A stretch of DNA of 55,126 bases, taken from Phycisphaerae bacterium. Lineage in GTDB: Bacteria; Planctomycetota; Phycisphaerae; UBA1845; PWPN01. The notes under the pieces were generated by a model. The model was not told the DNA's origin, did not search any database, and saw only the letters and a program-made list of their open reading frames with translations. Position numbers and translations under genes: made by a program. This document shows, one piece after another, positions 17,637 through 27,816 of the stretch (within the stretch, counting starts at the first letter, position 1; every line of letters begins with the position of its first letter). The stretch covers positions 1 through 55,126 of the forward strand of contig JAAYDF010000245.1 in assembly GCA_012729395.1 (NCBI GenBank). Reading direction: 5' to 3'.

Positions 17637-19412
17637 CTACCCCCCGGGCACGGTGCTGGGCGACACAGTTCGGTCTTTCATTTGCTCCAGCAGTGCCGCG
17701 CACATCCGTCGAACCCATTCGTCCGGGTCGCGTTCCGCCCCTGTCTTCAGTACCGACTCGGCCTGCCGCCCGCGCTGGTCGGCGAGCATGCGCATCGCCA
17801 AACCACGCACCGCCCAGTGCGGGTCGCTCAGCAGCCCCGTCGCCGCCTGCATCGCCTGCGAGTTCAGAACGAACCATCGCATGCACTCGGCCAGCCTCGC
17901 ACGCACTTGCCAGTCCGCGTCACTCGCCCGAGCCAGCAGCACCGCCTGCACCGTCCCCGCGTCCACCTGACGCGCCGGGTATCGCGAGCGCCCAGCCGCC
18001 AAGTGCTGATGCTCCGCCAGCAGCATGGCCAGCAACTCCGTCGCCTCGATCCGCTCCGCGATTGCCGTCGACTGCGACTGCTGCATCAAGGATCGAGCCT
18101 TCTGATCCTCGACCCGGTACGCACTGCGACGGAACCGCGCTTCCTGCTTGAGTCCACCCGGCCCGGCCTGCCATACCATCCCGCCATCGGGCCCTTGTGA
18201 CGCCATCGGGTTGAGCAGAGCGGTCACCCGCACTTGGTGGGCCATCTGTGCCGTGCCGATCATGCCCGCCCGCACGACCCCGATATCCAGTGTCTGCGGT
18301 ATCTCCAGCACGCCGCCCGGCTCCAACTGCAACCGCCGGTTGATCGGCACGCGCAACACCGGGCCCGATGAACGCAGACGGTCACCTTGGGCCTCTATCA
18401 GGCAGAGCAGCTCGGGCTCGAGCATCAGCCCCGAGCCGATAGTCACCGCGAACGGCCCCTTGTTGCGAATCTCAATCGTGCACCGCCACGGCTCGGCCGG
18501 GCGAAACTCCTCGGCCGCCGGACGCAAGGTGAGGGCCACATACTTGTCCGCGTGCAACGGGTACTCCAAGACCTCGGCCGGAAAAGCGTCCAGCACTGCC
18601 CGGATCGCATCCGCGGCCGGCTTCGTGGTCGGCGCGTCAGCGTCGGGTGGCTGCTTACCTCGCAACTGCTCCGCCGTCGACCCTCCGCCGACCAGCGCCA
18701 GAACCCGTGCCACGTGCTGATACCAGCGGTCCGCATCACTCGCCAGACCTTGAGCCGCCAGCAGGTCCGCCAACCTCACCGCCGTCTCCACGTCCGCCGG
18801 GCTCATCTCCAGGCGACCCAGCAACAGGTCCACTTGCCGCTCGAACCCACCGCCGTCTGGTTCAAGCTCCGCCAGCAGTCCCCGGGCCGCGAGATTGTTC
18901 TTGTCCTGCTGGAGGGCCGCCTCCGCTTCTTGTCGGGCCAGAGCCGCTTCGCCTCGGTTCCAGTGGAACACCGCCAGGCGGTAATGCAGCTCGCTCACCG
19001 CCTCAGGCGTAAGATCCCCCGCGTCGATCCTTGCCCGGCAGAAGTCGCGCCGGGCCTCCGCCGTCTGCAATGCCTCGATGGTCGCCCCCAGCCACGTCAG
19101 ACAGGCCGGCACGTTCCGCAGGTCCAGCCGCCAGTATGCCTCCAGGGCGGCCCGTGCCTCAACCTCACGGCCCAAGGCGTCCAGCAGGTGCGCCTGCCAC
19201 AGATGACTGTCCGCTGTCGCCGAGTCCAGCCGCGAAGCCGCCTCCATAAACAGCAGTGTGATCTCCGCGTCGGCGTCCGACACCCCCGCGCCGGGCGAAA
19301 GCGGATAATCGCGACCTAACTCCACCAGCCATTCACTTGTCGCTAATGGCTGGCCCCAGGCGGAGCCGCCAACCAAGCACGTGATCCACAACGCCCATGC
19401 AGCCGTTCGCAT
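17637..19412 (-). CDS. Secreted TPR- and HEAT-repeat protein
   Basis: The ATG at 19412 follows AGGAG with 10 bases spacing and opens a clear signal peptide (ALWITCLVGGSAWGQ), so the longer frame to 19463 was not used. The 591-residue product has TPR-like helices in the first half (about 35-260), a beta-rich middle (about 270-420) and HEAT-like helical repeats at the end (about 490-580, with DWQVRARLAECMRWF and HWAVRGLAMRML). It is probably an exported scaffold protein. No enzyme motif is visible and the function is unknown. It follows the AlaC-like gene by about 200 bases on the same strand. Confidence 0.8.
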   Translation of the reverse strand: MRTAAWALWITCLVGGSAWGQPLATSEWLVELGRDYPLSPGAGVSDADAEITLLFMEAASRLDSATADSHLWQAHLLDALGREVEARAALEAYWRLDLRNVPACLTWLGATIEALQTAEARRDFCRARIDAGDLTPEAVSELHYRLAVFHWNRGEAALARQEAEAALQQDKNNLAARGLLAELEPDGGGFERQVDLLLGRLEMSPADVETAVRLADLLAAQGLASDADRWYQHVARVLALVGGGSTAEQLRGKQPPDADAPTTKPAADAIRAVLDAFPAEVLEYPLHADKYVALTLRPAAEEFRPAEPWRCTIEIRNKGPFAVTIGSGLMLEPELLCLIEAQGDRLRSSGPVLRVPINRRLQLEPGGVLEIPQTLDIGVVRAGMIGTAQMAHQVRVTALLNPMASQGPDGGMVWQAGPGGLKQEARFRRSAYRVEDQKARSLMQQSQSTAIAERIEATELLAMLLAEHQHLAAGRSRYPARQVDAGTVQAVLLARASDADWQVRARLAECMRWFVLNSQAMQAATGLLSDPHWAVRGLAMRMLADQRGRQAESVLKTGAERDPDEWVRRMCAALLEQMKDRTVSPSTVPGG

Positions 19413-19616
19413 CCCGCAAGTCTCCTGCCTGCCATCCGCCATTGCTGATGTGCGATTCCGCATCCGCCAATCCCTGTCTAAGCACGAAGTGTTCCGGCCG
19501 TCCGCGCCGCGGGCGAACGGAGACGACGCGGACTCCCAGAGCCGCGTTCTCCCCTTCTTGCACGCATTCGTCGCCGTCGTCGGCTCAACACGCCGGGCCG
19601 GCCGCGGAGACCGCGA

Positions 19617-21008
19617 TCACTCTTCCGCGAGATCCGTGCCGTCCTCTCCGCTGTCGATCGGCTGATGAACGAGCGGGGGCGACGGAGGCGTGCCGCCTTG
19701 CGAGTTCGACGATGAAGGTTTCTCCAGGCACCCTTCCGACAGTTGAGGCTCGGGGAAACAGGGCTCTGTGGGTTCCGGCGCACTCGGCTGATCGCTCCGG
19801 CCGGTAGCCGCCGACCGACGCTTCTTCAACGCCCGGTCGATCTGCCGGAAAGCCTGACGCAGCCGTTGCTCGTTCTCCACCAGAGCGATACGCACCCAGC
19901 CCTCGCCATTCTCGCCAAACGCCCGGCCCGGGGCCAGAGCCACCTCCGCCTCCTCCATCATCCGCATCACGAAGTCGATCGTGGATTGCCCCGCCAGGTG
20001 CTCGTCCGTGACCCGGGCCCATACGAACATGCTCGCCCGAGGGATCTCCGCCTTCCAGCCGAGCCGCCGGCAGCACGCCAGCACCACATCTCGACGCTGC
20101 TGGTAGATCTCGCCTTGCCGCTCCACTTCCTCCTGGCAGTGACGCAGAGCGATGATCGAGGCGATCTGCACCGGCTGGAAGATGCCATAGTCGTAGTAGC
20201 CCTTGATCGTGCCCAGGGCGTCGACCATCGTGCGGTTGCCCGCGCAGAAACCGATGCGCCAGCCGGCCATGTTGTAGGGCTTGCTCATCGTGGTGAACTC
20301 GACGCCGACGTCCTTGGCTCCCGCAGCCGACAGGAAGCTCGGCGCCTTGTACCCGTCGAAACACGTCTCGCCGTAGGCGAAGTCGTGGATCACCGCGACG
20401 TTGAACTCGTTGGCCAGCTCCACGACCCGATCAAAGAACGGCGGATCTACGGTCATAGCCGTCGGATTGTGCGGGTAGTTGAGGATGATCACCTTGGGCC
20501 GCGGGTAAAGGTGGGCGACGACATACCGGATCCGCTGGATGAATGCTTCGTCGTTCCCCAGCGGCACCGAGATCACATTCGCCCCAGCCAGGCCCACACC
20601 GTAGACGTGAATCGGGAATGCCGGGTCTCCAACCACGGCCGTGTCGCCTGGGCCCAGCATGGCCAGCAACATGTGGCTGATGCCCTCTTTGCTCCCGATG
20701 CACGCAATGACTTCCGTCTCAGGATCCAACTCCACGCCGTAGCGCTCGCGGTAGTGGCGGGCCACGTCCCGACGAAGGTTGAAGACTCCGCGCGAAGCGC
20801 TATAGCGGTGGTTCCGTGGATCCCGGGCCGCCTCGCAGAGCTTGTCCACAATCACCTTGGGAGTCGGGTCGCTCGGGTTGCCCATTCCCAGATCAATGAT
20901 GTCAATACCTCGCTGCCGTTTCTGATGCTTCAGGGCATTGATGCGCCCGAACAGGTACGGTGGAAGCCGACTGATGCGTTGCGATGGATTGATACGCGAT
21001 TCTGGCAT
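19617..21008 (-). CDS. alaC: Class I aminotransferase, AlaC-like (glutamate-pyruvate type)
   Basis: Starting at ATG 21008, the 463-residue protein matches the AlaC pattern closely: N-terminal RISRLPPYLFGRINALK (11-27), DLGMGNPSDPTP (39-50), Asp209, and the PLP-binding Lys243 in TTMSKPYNMAGWRIGF. AlaC transfers amino groups between glutamate and pyruvate; the wider subgroup includes LL-diaminopimelate aminotransferases. A low-complexity Pro/Ser/Glu tail of about 75 residues follows the conserved domain (from about 385) and is unusual. A TATAAT-like box ends only 6 bases before the ATG (21015-21020, minus strand), which would make a nearly leaderless message, although no good -35 box is visible. 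Confidence 0.88.
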   Translation of the reverse strand: MPESRINPSQRISRLPPYLFGRINALKHQKRQRGIDIIDLGMGNPSDPTPKVIVDKLCEAARDPRNHRYSASRGVFNLRRDVARHYRERYGVELDPETEVIACIGSKEGISHMLLAMLGPGDTAVVGDPAFPIHVYGVGLAGANVISVPLGNDEAFIQRIRYVVAHLYPRPKVIILNYPHNPTAMTVDPPFFDRVVELANEFNVAVIHDFAYGETCFDGYKAPSFLSAAGAKDVGVEFTTMSKPYNMAGWRIGFCAGNRTMVDALGTIKGYYDYGIFQPVQIASIIALRHCQEEVERQGEIYQQRRDVVLACCRRLGWKAEIPRASMFVWARVTDEHLAGQSTIDFVMRMMEEAEVALAPGRAFGENGEGWVRIALVENEQRLRQAFRQIDRALKKRRSAATGRSDQPSAPEPTEPCFPEPQLSEGCLEKPSSSNSQGGTPPSPPLVHQPIDSGEDGTDLAEE

Positions 21009-21181
21009 GGTCTGATTATACTCTTTTCTTGGTAACGGCCGCCCTCGGGCGGTCAACGATAACACGATGTTGCGGATCTCGGTTCTGATCGACTCCTCGG
21101 CTCACTCAGCGGGCCATGACCCGCTCGACACGGGCGTCTCGCCGATGCCGGCTTCCTGCCGGCCGTCGCAGGAGGCGTTCG

Positions 21182-22531
21182 TTACGGTGCGGGGGGCGGC
21201 GCTCCGTCGGAGCGGCACGCGGCCAGCAGACGCTTGCCCGTGGCGTTCTCAGGGTCCGTCGCGAGCAGTCGTCGACAAGTCTCGGCCGCTTCCTGCTTCT
21301 TGCCAAGGGCCGCTTGCACCTCCGCCAGTTGCTCAAGCAACTTCACGTGCGGATCGGAGTCGGCCGGCACCGCGGAAAGAATGCGCAACGCGCGGTGAAG
21401 GTCAATCTGCTGCCGAATGACCGCCAGTTCCTTTACCGCGCGGCCCAGGTCCGCGCGGACCGAAACGTCTGTCGGACGCTGATCCAGAAGCCGCGTCAGG
21501 GTTTGCTCCCAAACCACGCTGTAATCGGCCAGCGTTCGCATGGGGGCGATCTTGTCCGGCGCCTCCGCTAGTTTTGCCCGGCCAAGCTCGACCGCCCGTT
21601 GAGCCTCCAGGCTGGCCTGCTCCGGCTCACCAGCGGACAACAGAACCTGTGCCCGAACATAGCGGTAGCGAGGCTCCTGAGGATCCCGGTCCACCGCCGC
21701 CTTCGCCGCCGCCAACGCGTCATTGAACCGCTCCGCCCGCTGGTAGGCCCTCGCCAACGCAATGTCCACGTCTGCGTTCGTCGCGTCCAACTGCTGCGCC
21801 CGCGTCAGGTGCTCCAACGCCTGCCGCCACAGATCATCCTCCAAGTACAGCTCCGCCAGATCGAGGTAGGCCTTCGCATTGCCCTGCCCTTCCGGCGTCT
21901 GCAGATAGACGCGGTAGCGGTCGATGGCCTGCAGTCGTCGTCCGGTCTTTCCGTAGACCCGAGCCAGCCCCAGAACCGCGGGGCCATGGCCCGGCCGATG
22001 AACCAGTACCCGCCCGTAAACCTGCTCCGCCGACGCGTTGTCTCCGACCCGCAAGGCCAGATCCCCGGCTTCCATGTACACGTCAACCGCCTGCCGGATG
22101 TAGGCGACCGCTTTCTCGCCGGCCTGAGGGTCCGCCCGGTCCGCCCGAGCTTGCTCCGCCGAACGCTCATACGCATAGCCCAGGCTTCCAATCGCTAGGA
22201 CGCTCTGACGATCCTGAGCCACCACGGCCAGGAGAATCTGACGGCTGATCGCTAGCTGGTCGCCCCGTAACGCCTCCAGCCCCACTTCGACCAGTTCCTT
22301 CGTGGTCATGCCCGCACGCACGCCGGGAATGCCCTCCAGGCCCGCCGTCACCGACGGGGCGACCGCAGGTGCAGTGGCCGGGCCTTGGGCTGTGGCGGCT
22401 GCCGGGTTCTGCGTCGCGGCCGGCTCAGCGTGAAGCACGGCGGCAACCAACGCCACCGCGCAGAGGAGAACCACGCTGCGGGGCCTTCCGCCCGGAGCTC
22501 CGGTCGAGGGGGACATCGCCTGCACGGTCAT
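21182..22531 (-). CDS. Exported tetratricopeptide-repeat protein
   Basis: ATG 22531 lies 7 bases after AAGGAG. The 449-residue protein has a long signal region (hydrophobic about 17-33, then an Ala/Pro/Thr-rich linker). At least five TPR units follow, including AYIRQAVDVYMEAGDLALRVG, VYGRVLVHRPGHGPAVLGLA, and repeats up to about residue 390 ending in a Glu/Ala-rich helical tail. It probably acts in the periplasm as a protein-protein scaffold. No specific partner is visible; it lies between fliS and the AlaC-like gene on the same strand, with 173 and 213 bases on either side. Confidence 0.85.
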   Translation of the reverse strand: MTVQAMSPSTGAPGGRPRSVVLLCAVALVAAVLHAEPAATQNPAAATAQGPATAPAVAPSVTAGLEGIPGVRAGMTTKELVEVGLEALRGDQLAISRQILLAVVAQDRQSVLAIGSLGYAYERSAEQARADRADPQAGEKAVAYIRQAVDVYMEAGDLALRVGDNASAEQVYGRVLVHRPGHGPAVLGLARVYGKTGRRLQAIDRYRVYLQTPEGQGNAKAYLDLAELYLEDDLWRQALEHLTRAQQLDATNADVDIALARAYQRAERFNDALAAAKAAVDRDPQEPRYRYVRAQVLLSAGEPEQASLEAQRAVELGRAKLAEAPDKIAPMRTLADYSVVWEQTLTRLLDQRPTDVSVRADLGRAVKELAVIRQQIDLHRALRILSAVPADSDPHVKLLEQLAEVQAALGKKQEAAETCRRLLATDPENATGKRLLAACRSDGAPPPAP

Positions 22532-22743
22532 GAGCTTGCTCCTTGTGCCTGTCAGCGGCACAACGCTGATCCGGGACGCGCGAGTCATCGCCCGCCGCCT
22601 CGCAGTCTACCGTCCGCCAGTGCCTCAGGTCCAGCCCCGTTCGCAAGATCCAGGCCGCCGCCTGCGGTACGCGGAGCCCGCGTGCGTGTTGAGCATTCCC
22701 GAGGACTGGTTCTTGTCTGCCGGTGTGGGGTTGTCCGCGTGGC

Positions 22744-23328
22744 TCAGCCGTGGAGGCTCAGGCTGCCGTAGGTGGAATCCTGCTCGGATTCGGAAACCTG
22801 CTGAGGCGGGGGCTGAGACGGAGGTGTACGCCGGGTGTTCTTCGGGGCGCTTGGGACGGCCGCGTGTTCCTCCTGCGCCTTCTTCATGAGCATGACCCAA
22901 GTTTCTCGCTGGTATTCGAGAAGGCCGATAACCTCCTCGGCGATGCCAGGGTTGCGCTCCACGCTTGCTTCGACGAGCTTGCGGTAGATGAAGTTATAGA
23001 GGCTTGCCATCCGCTGGCATAACGCCCGGTCCACGTCGTAATTCAGCGAGTTGTGCATCTCCAACACAATTTTCTGGGCCCGGGTGAAGCCGTTGAAGGC
23101 TGTCTCCCAGTTCTGGATCCGCAAGCCTTCGAGACCCGCCCGAGTGAAGCGGATTGCCCCATCGTAGAGCATGAGGTGCAATTGCTCCGGAGAGGCGGTG
23201 AGGACCGCGTTGCGGAGATACTCATTGGAGACGTTATCCATGACGGTGTTGTTATCGGTTGCCAGGGGCGTCGGGTTCACCTTCTTGTTGGCGGGACTTA
23301 CCCTGGATCGGTCTGCTAACCTGCTCAT
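22744..23328 (-). CDS. fliS: Flagellar export chaperone FliS
   Basis: The FliS core runs from MDNVSNEYLRNAVLTAS to the LLEYQRETW region and has the typical YLRNAV, SPEQLHLMLYDGAIRF and NFIYRKL segments. It binds the C-terminus of flagellin in the cytoplasm and stops it from polymerising early. From ATG 23328 the protein is 194 residues; a start at 23241 gives 165 and a longer frame reaches 23376. None has a strong ribosome site. All forms carry a Pro/Gln-rich C-terminal tail of about 45 residues not found in ordinary FliS (about 130 residues). It follows fliD. Confidence 0.88.
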   Translation of the reverse strand: MSRLADRSRVSPANKKVNPTPLATDNNTVMDNVSNEYLRNAVLTASPEQLHLMLYDGAIRFTRAGLEGLRIQNWETAFNGFTRAQKIVLEMHNSLNYDVDRALCQRMASLYNFIYRKLVEASVERNPGIAEEVIGLLEYQRETWVMLMKKAQEEHAAVPSAPKNTRRTPPSQPPPQQVSESEQDSTYGSLSLHG

Positions 23329-23521
23329 ACCGTCCGATAATCCTTTGGCGGCTACGGCACGCAGCGGGGAATCCAATGCGGCCCCCCAACGCAGCCGTTC
23401 ACTTAGGCTCTGGTGGCGCGACTGGACGGCTCAACGAGCAGCGACACGTGTCGTACCCGCTCTGCTGTCGCCTCTTCCCTCGCCCGGCCATCGTCGCTCT
23501 CGAGATGTCGAGCCAACCGCT

Positions 23522-26500
23522 CTAGCTGCCGCTCGAGCCAATCAGGTTGACCAGTGATGAGAGGGAGGATTGCTGACTTTGCAGATCGGCCAAAGCCGTC
23601 TCCATGGCCTGAAACTGGGCGTAGAGCCGTGCTTCCTTCGCGTCCAGCCGTTCCTGGAGTCGCGTCGCCTCATCCTCAAACTGCTCGATCCTCTGGCTCA
23701 GCATCAGGTTCTGGTTGGCAATCGTGCCGTTGGCCGAGCTGGTGATGGCGTCGAGTTCCGCGTTGAGCCGGGCCATGATCCCGCGATTGGTCGCGTTACC
23801 TTCATCGTCCGTCTCGACCAGACTCATCAGCTTACGCACCGCGTCAGGATCGGCCGTCAGGGCCGCTCGGAGCTGGGCCTCGCCGTCCACAATCGTCTGA
23901 TGGTCCGTGCCCGACGCCAGCGTACGGCTCATGGTGAGGCGAACCCCGCTCCCGCCGCTGGAATCGACCATGATTCCGATCGAACGCAGACGGTTGTAGG
24001 TCAGACCGGAGTCGTTCACGGACGATTCGATAATGCGATAGAGCCGCGACTGAATTTGCCGGACCGTGCTTTCGCCGAACAACAGGCCGCGAGTCTCCGT
24101 CTCGGAATCGTAGCTGGTCAGTTCCGAAATGGCGTCCATGGCGCTGTTGAAGTTCTCCACGAATGTCTGCACCGCCGTCACGACGTTATCGAGATTCTTC
24201 TGGACGGTCACCCGAACAGGTGTGTCACTGGCGGACACCAGGTTGATGGTCATGCCGGGAACAATATCCTGCATCGAGTTGCTGCTGCTGGTGACGGTGA
24301 TGGAGTTGGTGGACCCCGCCTCGCCGACCACCACGACCGCATCTTGGGCTTCGGTCAACGTGTTGAACGACAGGCCGGCAATGTCCGTGCTGTAGGACAT
24401 CTTGCCGACCGTGCCGGAGGTCTTCGAGGATAGAACCAGCCGGTAAGGATTGGATCCAGTACCGTCGTTGACGATGCTGGCGGTGATGGGCGCCCCCGCC
24501 TGGTTGATCTTGGCGACCAGCGTGTCCAGGGTATCGGAAGCGGAGACTTCAATTGTCCGAGCGAAGCTCCCGGTGAGTATGCCCGCTTGGGCTTTGCCCG
24601 CGATGCCCAACTCGGCGGCGGTCGTCGAGGTTCCTTCAGCCTCCACGGTGAGTGTGCCGCTGCCGCCGGTCGTGTCCTCGAGCTCGATGCCGTCGCCGTT
24701 GGCGTTGATCCGAGCGGTGACGCCCATGCTCAGGTCGTTGATCGTGGACAGGACGTCGCCCACGGTCTTGTGCAGGTTCTCGCTGAGGGTGATCAGTTGC
24801 GAGGTGCCGTCGGCGGCGGTGATGCGGAAACGTCCAAAGGTCACCCCTACACCCTGATTCAGGTCTGCCAGGCGGGTGTTCTCCGAGACGTACTGGAGCT
24901 GCAGGTCATCGCTGACCAGCTCGGCCGTCGAGGCGGAGGTCAGACCGAGTGCCTCGGCCATAGCCCCCGTTGCCGAGATCTGACCCGTACCTTGCGTCAA
25001 GTCGGTGATCCGCAGACGGGTTCCGCCGGTGTCGATGGAGGCGGTGAGTTGGCCGTCGGCATTGATGATGTTCAGCACATCCGAGAGGGTCTGAGCGCCC
25101 GAGAGATCGAGATTCACGGTGGAGCCGTCGCGGCGAGTAATACTCAGTGGGCCGGCAGTCAGGCCGTTGCCCCCCTTGAGTGAAGAGAGGAGCACGGTGT
25201 TCAGGCCGGCCAGCAAGTGCCGCGTTTGCAGTTGGCCGCCGCTGCCGGTGGTCCCATCGAGTCCCAGGTCGCGAAGCGCCCGGGAGCCGTTCAGGGCCGT
25301 CACCTCCGTGGCCAATCCGCCGACGGTGTGATCGGTGAAGACCAGCCCGTTCGCCGACAGTTCCACCGACAATCGTCCATCATTGAACTCGCCGTTGCCG
25401 TCGCGAGCGTATTCGATCGCTCGCATCATCGCCCCGACGGTATCAAGCCGGTAGGCCTGCGTGCCGGTCAGTGTGCTGCTGTCGGATTCGCCCGCGATGC
25501 CCAGGTCCGCCGCCGCGTATCCGGTCACATCCTCGATCTTCAGGTTGGATTCGGTCCCCTCGGTGCTGTCCGCCAGCACCAGCTTCGAGCCGGTGATGGC
25601 GCTCAGTGTGACCCCGATGCCTGCCGCCCCGATCGCGTCCTTCACGTCTTGGATCGTCTGAGCACCGCTCAGATCGACCTCAGCCGAATCACCCTCTCGA
25701 TTGGTGATGCGCATCACGCCCAGCCGGACACCCGCCCCATCGTTGAGCTGAGCCAGGGCGGTGTCGAACCCGAGCGTGCTGGAAAAATTGACCTGGAGTT
25801 CGCTGCCGTCCGCCAGGCGGAAGTTCAGGTCGGCCTGGGTGTTGTTGAAACGCAGACCCGTCCCGTCGTTAAGCTGGCTCAGCAGGGTCGATTCCGACAG
25901 GGCGATCAGATCTCGGCCGACAAGCTCGCCGCTGGAACTGCTGCCGATAATGCCCAGATCGTGGGCCGCATAGCCTCCGCCCAGATCGACAATTTGCAGG
26001 TTGCTCGCACTGCCATCGCTCAGATCGGTGACTACGATGGCGTTGCCGCGCACGCTGGCCTGGACATCGATGCCGCTTTGGGAGTTGATGGCGGTGAGCA
26101 CATCGTCGACCGTGATCGCCGAGGTCAGATCGATGTTCGCGAACTGGCCGCTCCCGTCCGTGATGCGGATCGTGCCCCGACGAACACCTTCCCCATTGTT
26201 GAGCGCGTTGAGAGCCGTGCTTGGGAGGACGTTGGCCTGGGTCGATTCAAAGGCAATACTGCCCGTTCCCACCGGGGTCGTGCTGCGATCGCGGAAGCCG
26301 CGGGAAACCAGTTGGTGGGAACTCACCAGTGACCGCACGGTGAAGGTGTAGGAGCCCAACGGCGTGCTGCTGCCCGCGCTGGCGGTCAGAACGCTCTCGT
26401 TTGAACTGGTCGTGCCAACTGCGGAGAAGGTGCTGGCGCGGGTCAGGGAACTGAGCGAGGCCTTCAGGACCGCAAGCCGGGCGTTCAGCGTCGAGTATGC

Positions 26501-26638
26501 CGTCTGCTGGTTCTGCGTGTTGGCGATTCTTGTCTGCAGGTTCGTGAGCGGCTGGGTCTCCAACGCGATAAGCTGGGTTACCAGACTCTGAATATCCAAG
26601 CCGGAGATCAGCCCTGTTCCGGAAGAGATCGTTCCCAT
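23522..26638 (-). CDS. fliD: Flagellar hook-associated protein 2 (filament cap) FliD, enlarged
   Basis: The N-terminal SGLDIQSLVTQLI (12-24) and ALETQPLTNLQTRI (25-38) and the C-terminal FVENFNSAMDAI and ERLDAKEARLYAQF segments match FliD. At 1038 residues it is about twice the usual length. The extra middle part has four copies of an IN-type unit, LNxGxGVxxGxxRIT followed by DLSxAxTxxDVLxxIN, at about 143-230, 295-382, 484-567 and 590-680. FliD caps the growing filament and guides flagellin insertion. The added domains probably project outward and may serve adhesion. The next gene downstream is fliS; no flagellin gene is in the window. Confidence 0.93.
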   Translation of the reverse strand: MGTISSGTGLISGLDIQSLVTQLIALETQPLTNLQTRIANTQNQQTAYSTLNARLAVLKASLSSLTRASTFSAVGTTSSNESVLTASAGSSTPLGSYTFTVRSLVSSHQLVSRGFRDRSTTPVGTGSIAFESTQANVLPSTALNALNNGEGVRRGTIRITDGSGQFANIDLTSAITVDDVLTAINSQSGIDVQASVRGNAIVVTDLSDGSASNLQIVDLGGGYAAHDLGIIGSSSSGELVGRDLIALSESTLLSQLNDGTGLRFNNTQADLNFRLADGSELQVNFSSTLGFDTALAQLNDGAGVRLGVMRITNREGDSAEVDLSGAQTIQDVKDAIGAAGIGVTLSAITGSKLVLADSTEGTESNLKIEDVTGYAAADLGIAGESDSSTLTGTQAYRLDTVGAMMRAIEYARDGNGEFNDGRLSVELSANGLVFTDHTVGGLATEVTALNGSRALRDLGLDGTTGSGGQLQTRHLLAGLNTVLLSSLKGGNGLTAGPLSITRRDGSTVNLDLSGAQTLSDVLNIINADGQLTASIDTGGTRLRITDLTQGTGQISATGAMAEALGLTSASTAELVSDDLQLQYVSENTRLADLNQGVGVTFGRFRITAADGTSQLITLSENLHKTVGDVLSTINDLSMGVTARINANGDGIELEDTTGGSGTLTVEAEGTSTTAAELGIAGKAQAGILTGSFARTIEVSASDTLDTLVAKINQAGAPITASIVNDGTGSNPYRLVLSSKTSGTVGKMSYSTDIAGLSFNTLTEAQDAVVVVGEAGSTNSITVTSSSNSMQDIVPGMTINLVSASDTPVRVTVQKNLDNVVTAVQTFVENFNSAMDAISELTSYDSETETRGLLFGESTVRQIQSRLYRIIESSVNDSGLTYNRLRSIGIMVDSSGGSGVRLTMSRTLASGTDHQTIVDGEAQLRAALTADPDAVRKLMSLVETDDEGNATNRGIMARLNAELDAITSSANGTIANQNLMLSQRIEQFEDEATRLQERLDAKEARLYAQFQAMETALADLQSQQSSLSSLVNLIGSSGS

Positions 26639-26799
26639 GCCTTGTCACCTCGGCGCATACCCCATGCGCTGATGGTATCATCGGCCTGCGGGCACCCCGG
26701 GCTTCATCCGTTGTGGGGCAATGCGGACCTCATGCGGTGGGCACGGCTGGTGATGCGTTAAAGCGTTTCTTTATCGGACGCGGATCGGACAAATGGGGG

Positions 26800-27528
26800 T
26801 CACGATCCTCGATCGAGACCTTTCGGCGCATCGCCGGCACGGCCGAGTTCGCGGATGCGGTTCAGCAGCAGGGTACTCACCTCGGCCAGCGAGGATGGGT
26901 CAGTCTGGGATGATCGCCAAGCGTCCAGATCGAGCGGCTCACCGAAACGGACACGAGCCCGGTGCCGCCGGAAGAACGACCGGCCCACATGGTTGTCGTA
27001 CACGGTGCCCGAGATGTGGGCAGGCACGACGACCGCCCGAGTACGCAAAGCGAGCAGGGCGGCTCCATCCTTGGGCGGGAGCACTTCGCCGGGCCGGGCG
27101 ATACGACCCTCGATGAAGATCCCCAGGGCCTTGCCGGCCTTGAGATGACGCAGCGCGGCTTTAGTGCCCGCCACATCGGTGCCGTCTCGCCGGACGGGAA
27201 TGCACTCAAGCATTCTGGTCAGCCCCCCAAAGACCGGCACGGCGGAGTATTCCTTGGCGATGAGAAACGCCGGCACGCGATGCGGCGTGCCACTGATCAG
27301 GAGGAGTGGGTCGATGGAGCTGGTGTGGTTGGCGACGATGATGACCGGCCCGTCACTCGGGACGGTGCAGGGGCCTTCGCGTCGAAAACGGAACCAGACC
27401 TTGCAGTAGAACCAGGTGATATGCCACCAGAACGCGACCGTCGGTCGCAGGGGGCTGGTCAACACGCGGCCGAAGAGGAGGCCGGCCGTCAGCACGAGGA
27501 CTATCCCGAGCAGCAGCAGTACCCACAT
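26800..27528 (-). CDS. plsC: 1-Acyl-sn-glycerol-3-phosphate acyltransferase (PlsC family)
   Basis: The ATG at 27528 has GGGGGAA upstream and gives a 242-residue protein of normal family size; the frame continues to 27744 but without signal. An N-terminal membrane helix (1-20) leads to the acyltransferase domain with NHTSSID (67-73, the HX4D catalytic pair), the EGR motif in FIEGRIARPGE, and a conserved proline loop (VVPAHISG). It adds an acyl chain to lysophosphatidic acid in the cytoplasmic membrane. It lies about 160 bases from fliD and appears unrelated to it. Confidence 0.9.
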   Translation of the reverse strand: MWVLLLLGIVLVLTAGLLFGRVLTSPLRPTVAFWWHITWFYCKVWFRFRREGPCTVPSDGPVIIVANHTSSIDPLLLISGTPHRVPAFLIAKEYSAVPVFGGLTRMLECIPVRRDGTDVAGTKAALRHLKAGKALGIFIEGRIARPGEVLPPKDGAALLALRTRAVVVPAHISGTVYDNHVGRSFFRRHRARVRFGEPLDLDAWRSSQTDPSSLAEVSTLLLNRIRELGRAGDAPKGLDRGS

Positions 27529-27816
27529 GCAGACCGTTCCCCCGGTCCCGACACGAACAGCCGAGCAGATGGCCCCATGCAGCGGCATTGGGCGAAGCGA
27601 ATCGGCGAGAGCCAAGGCCTCACACCAGGACAGGCCGACCGTCAGGTTGTGATGGATGAGGAACCCACTCATGCAGGCGGATTCTACCCACATCACGGCG
27701 TGGCGGCATCCTGTGCGGGGCGGCAATGGTGGCGAACACGGCACGGCTCACCGGGGAGGTTCAGGCGCGCAGACCAGCTGCGGGGGCGGCTGGGGTGGTC
27801 CGCGGCGAGCGCCGCG

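Noticed and set aside
21015-21043. Full sigma70 promoter for the AlaC-like gene
   Set aside because: The -10 box is perfect but no -35 box lies at 16-18 bases; reported only as a note.
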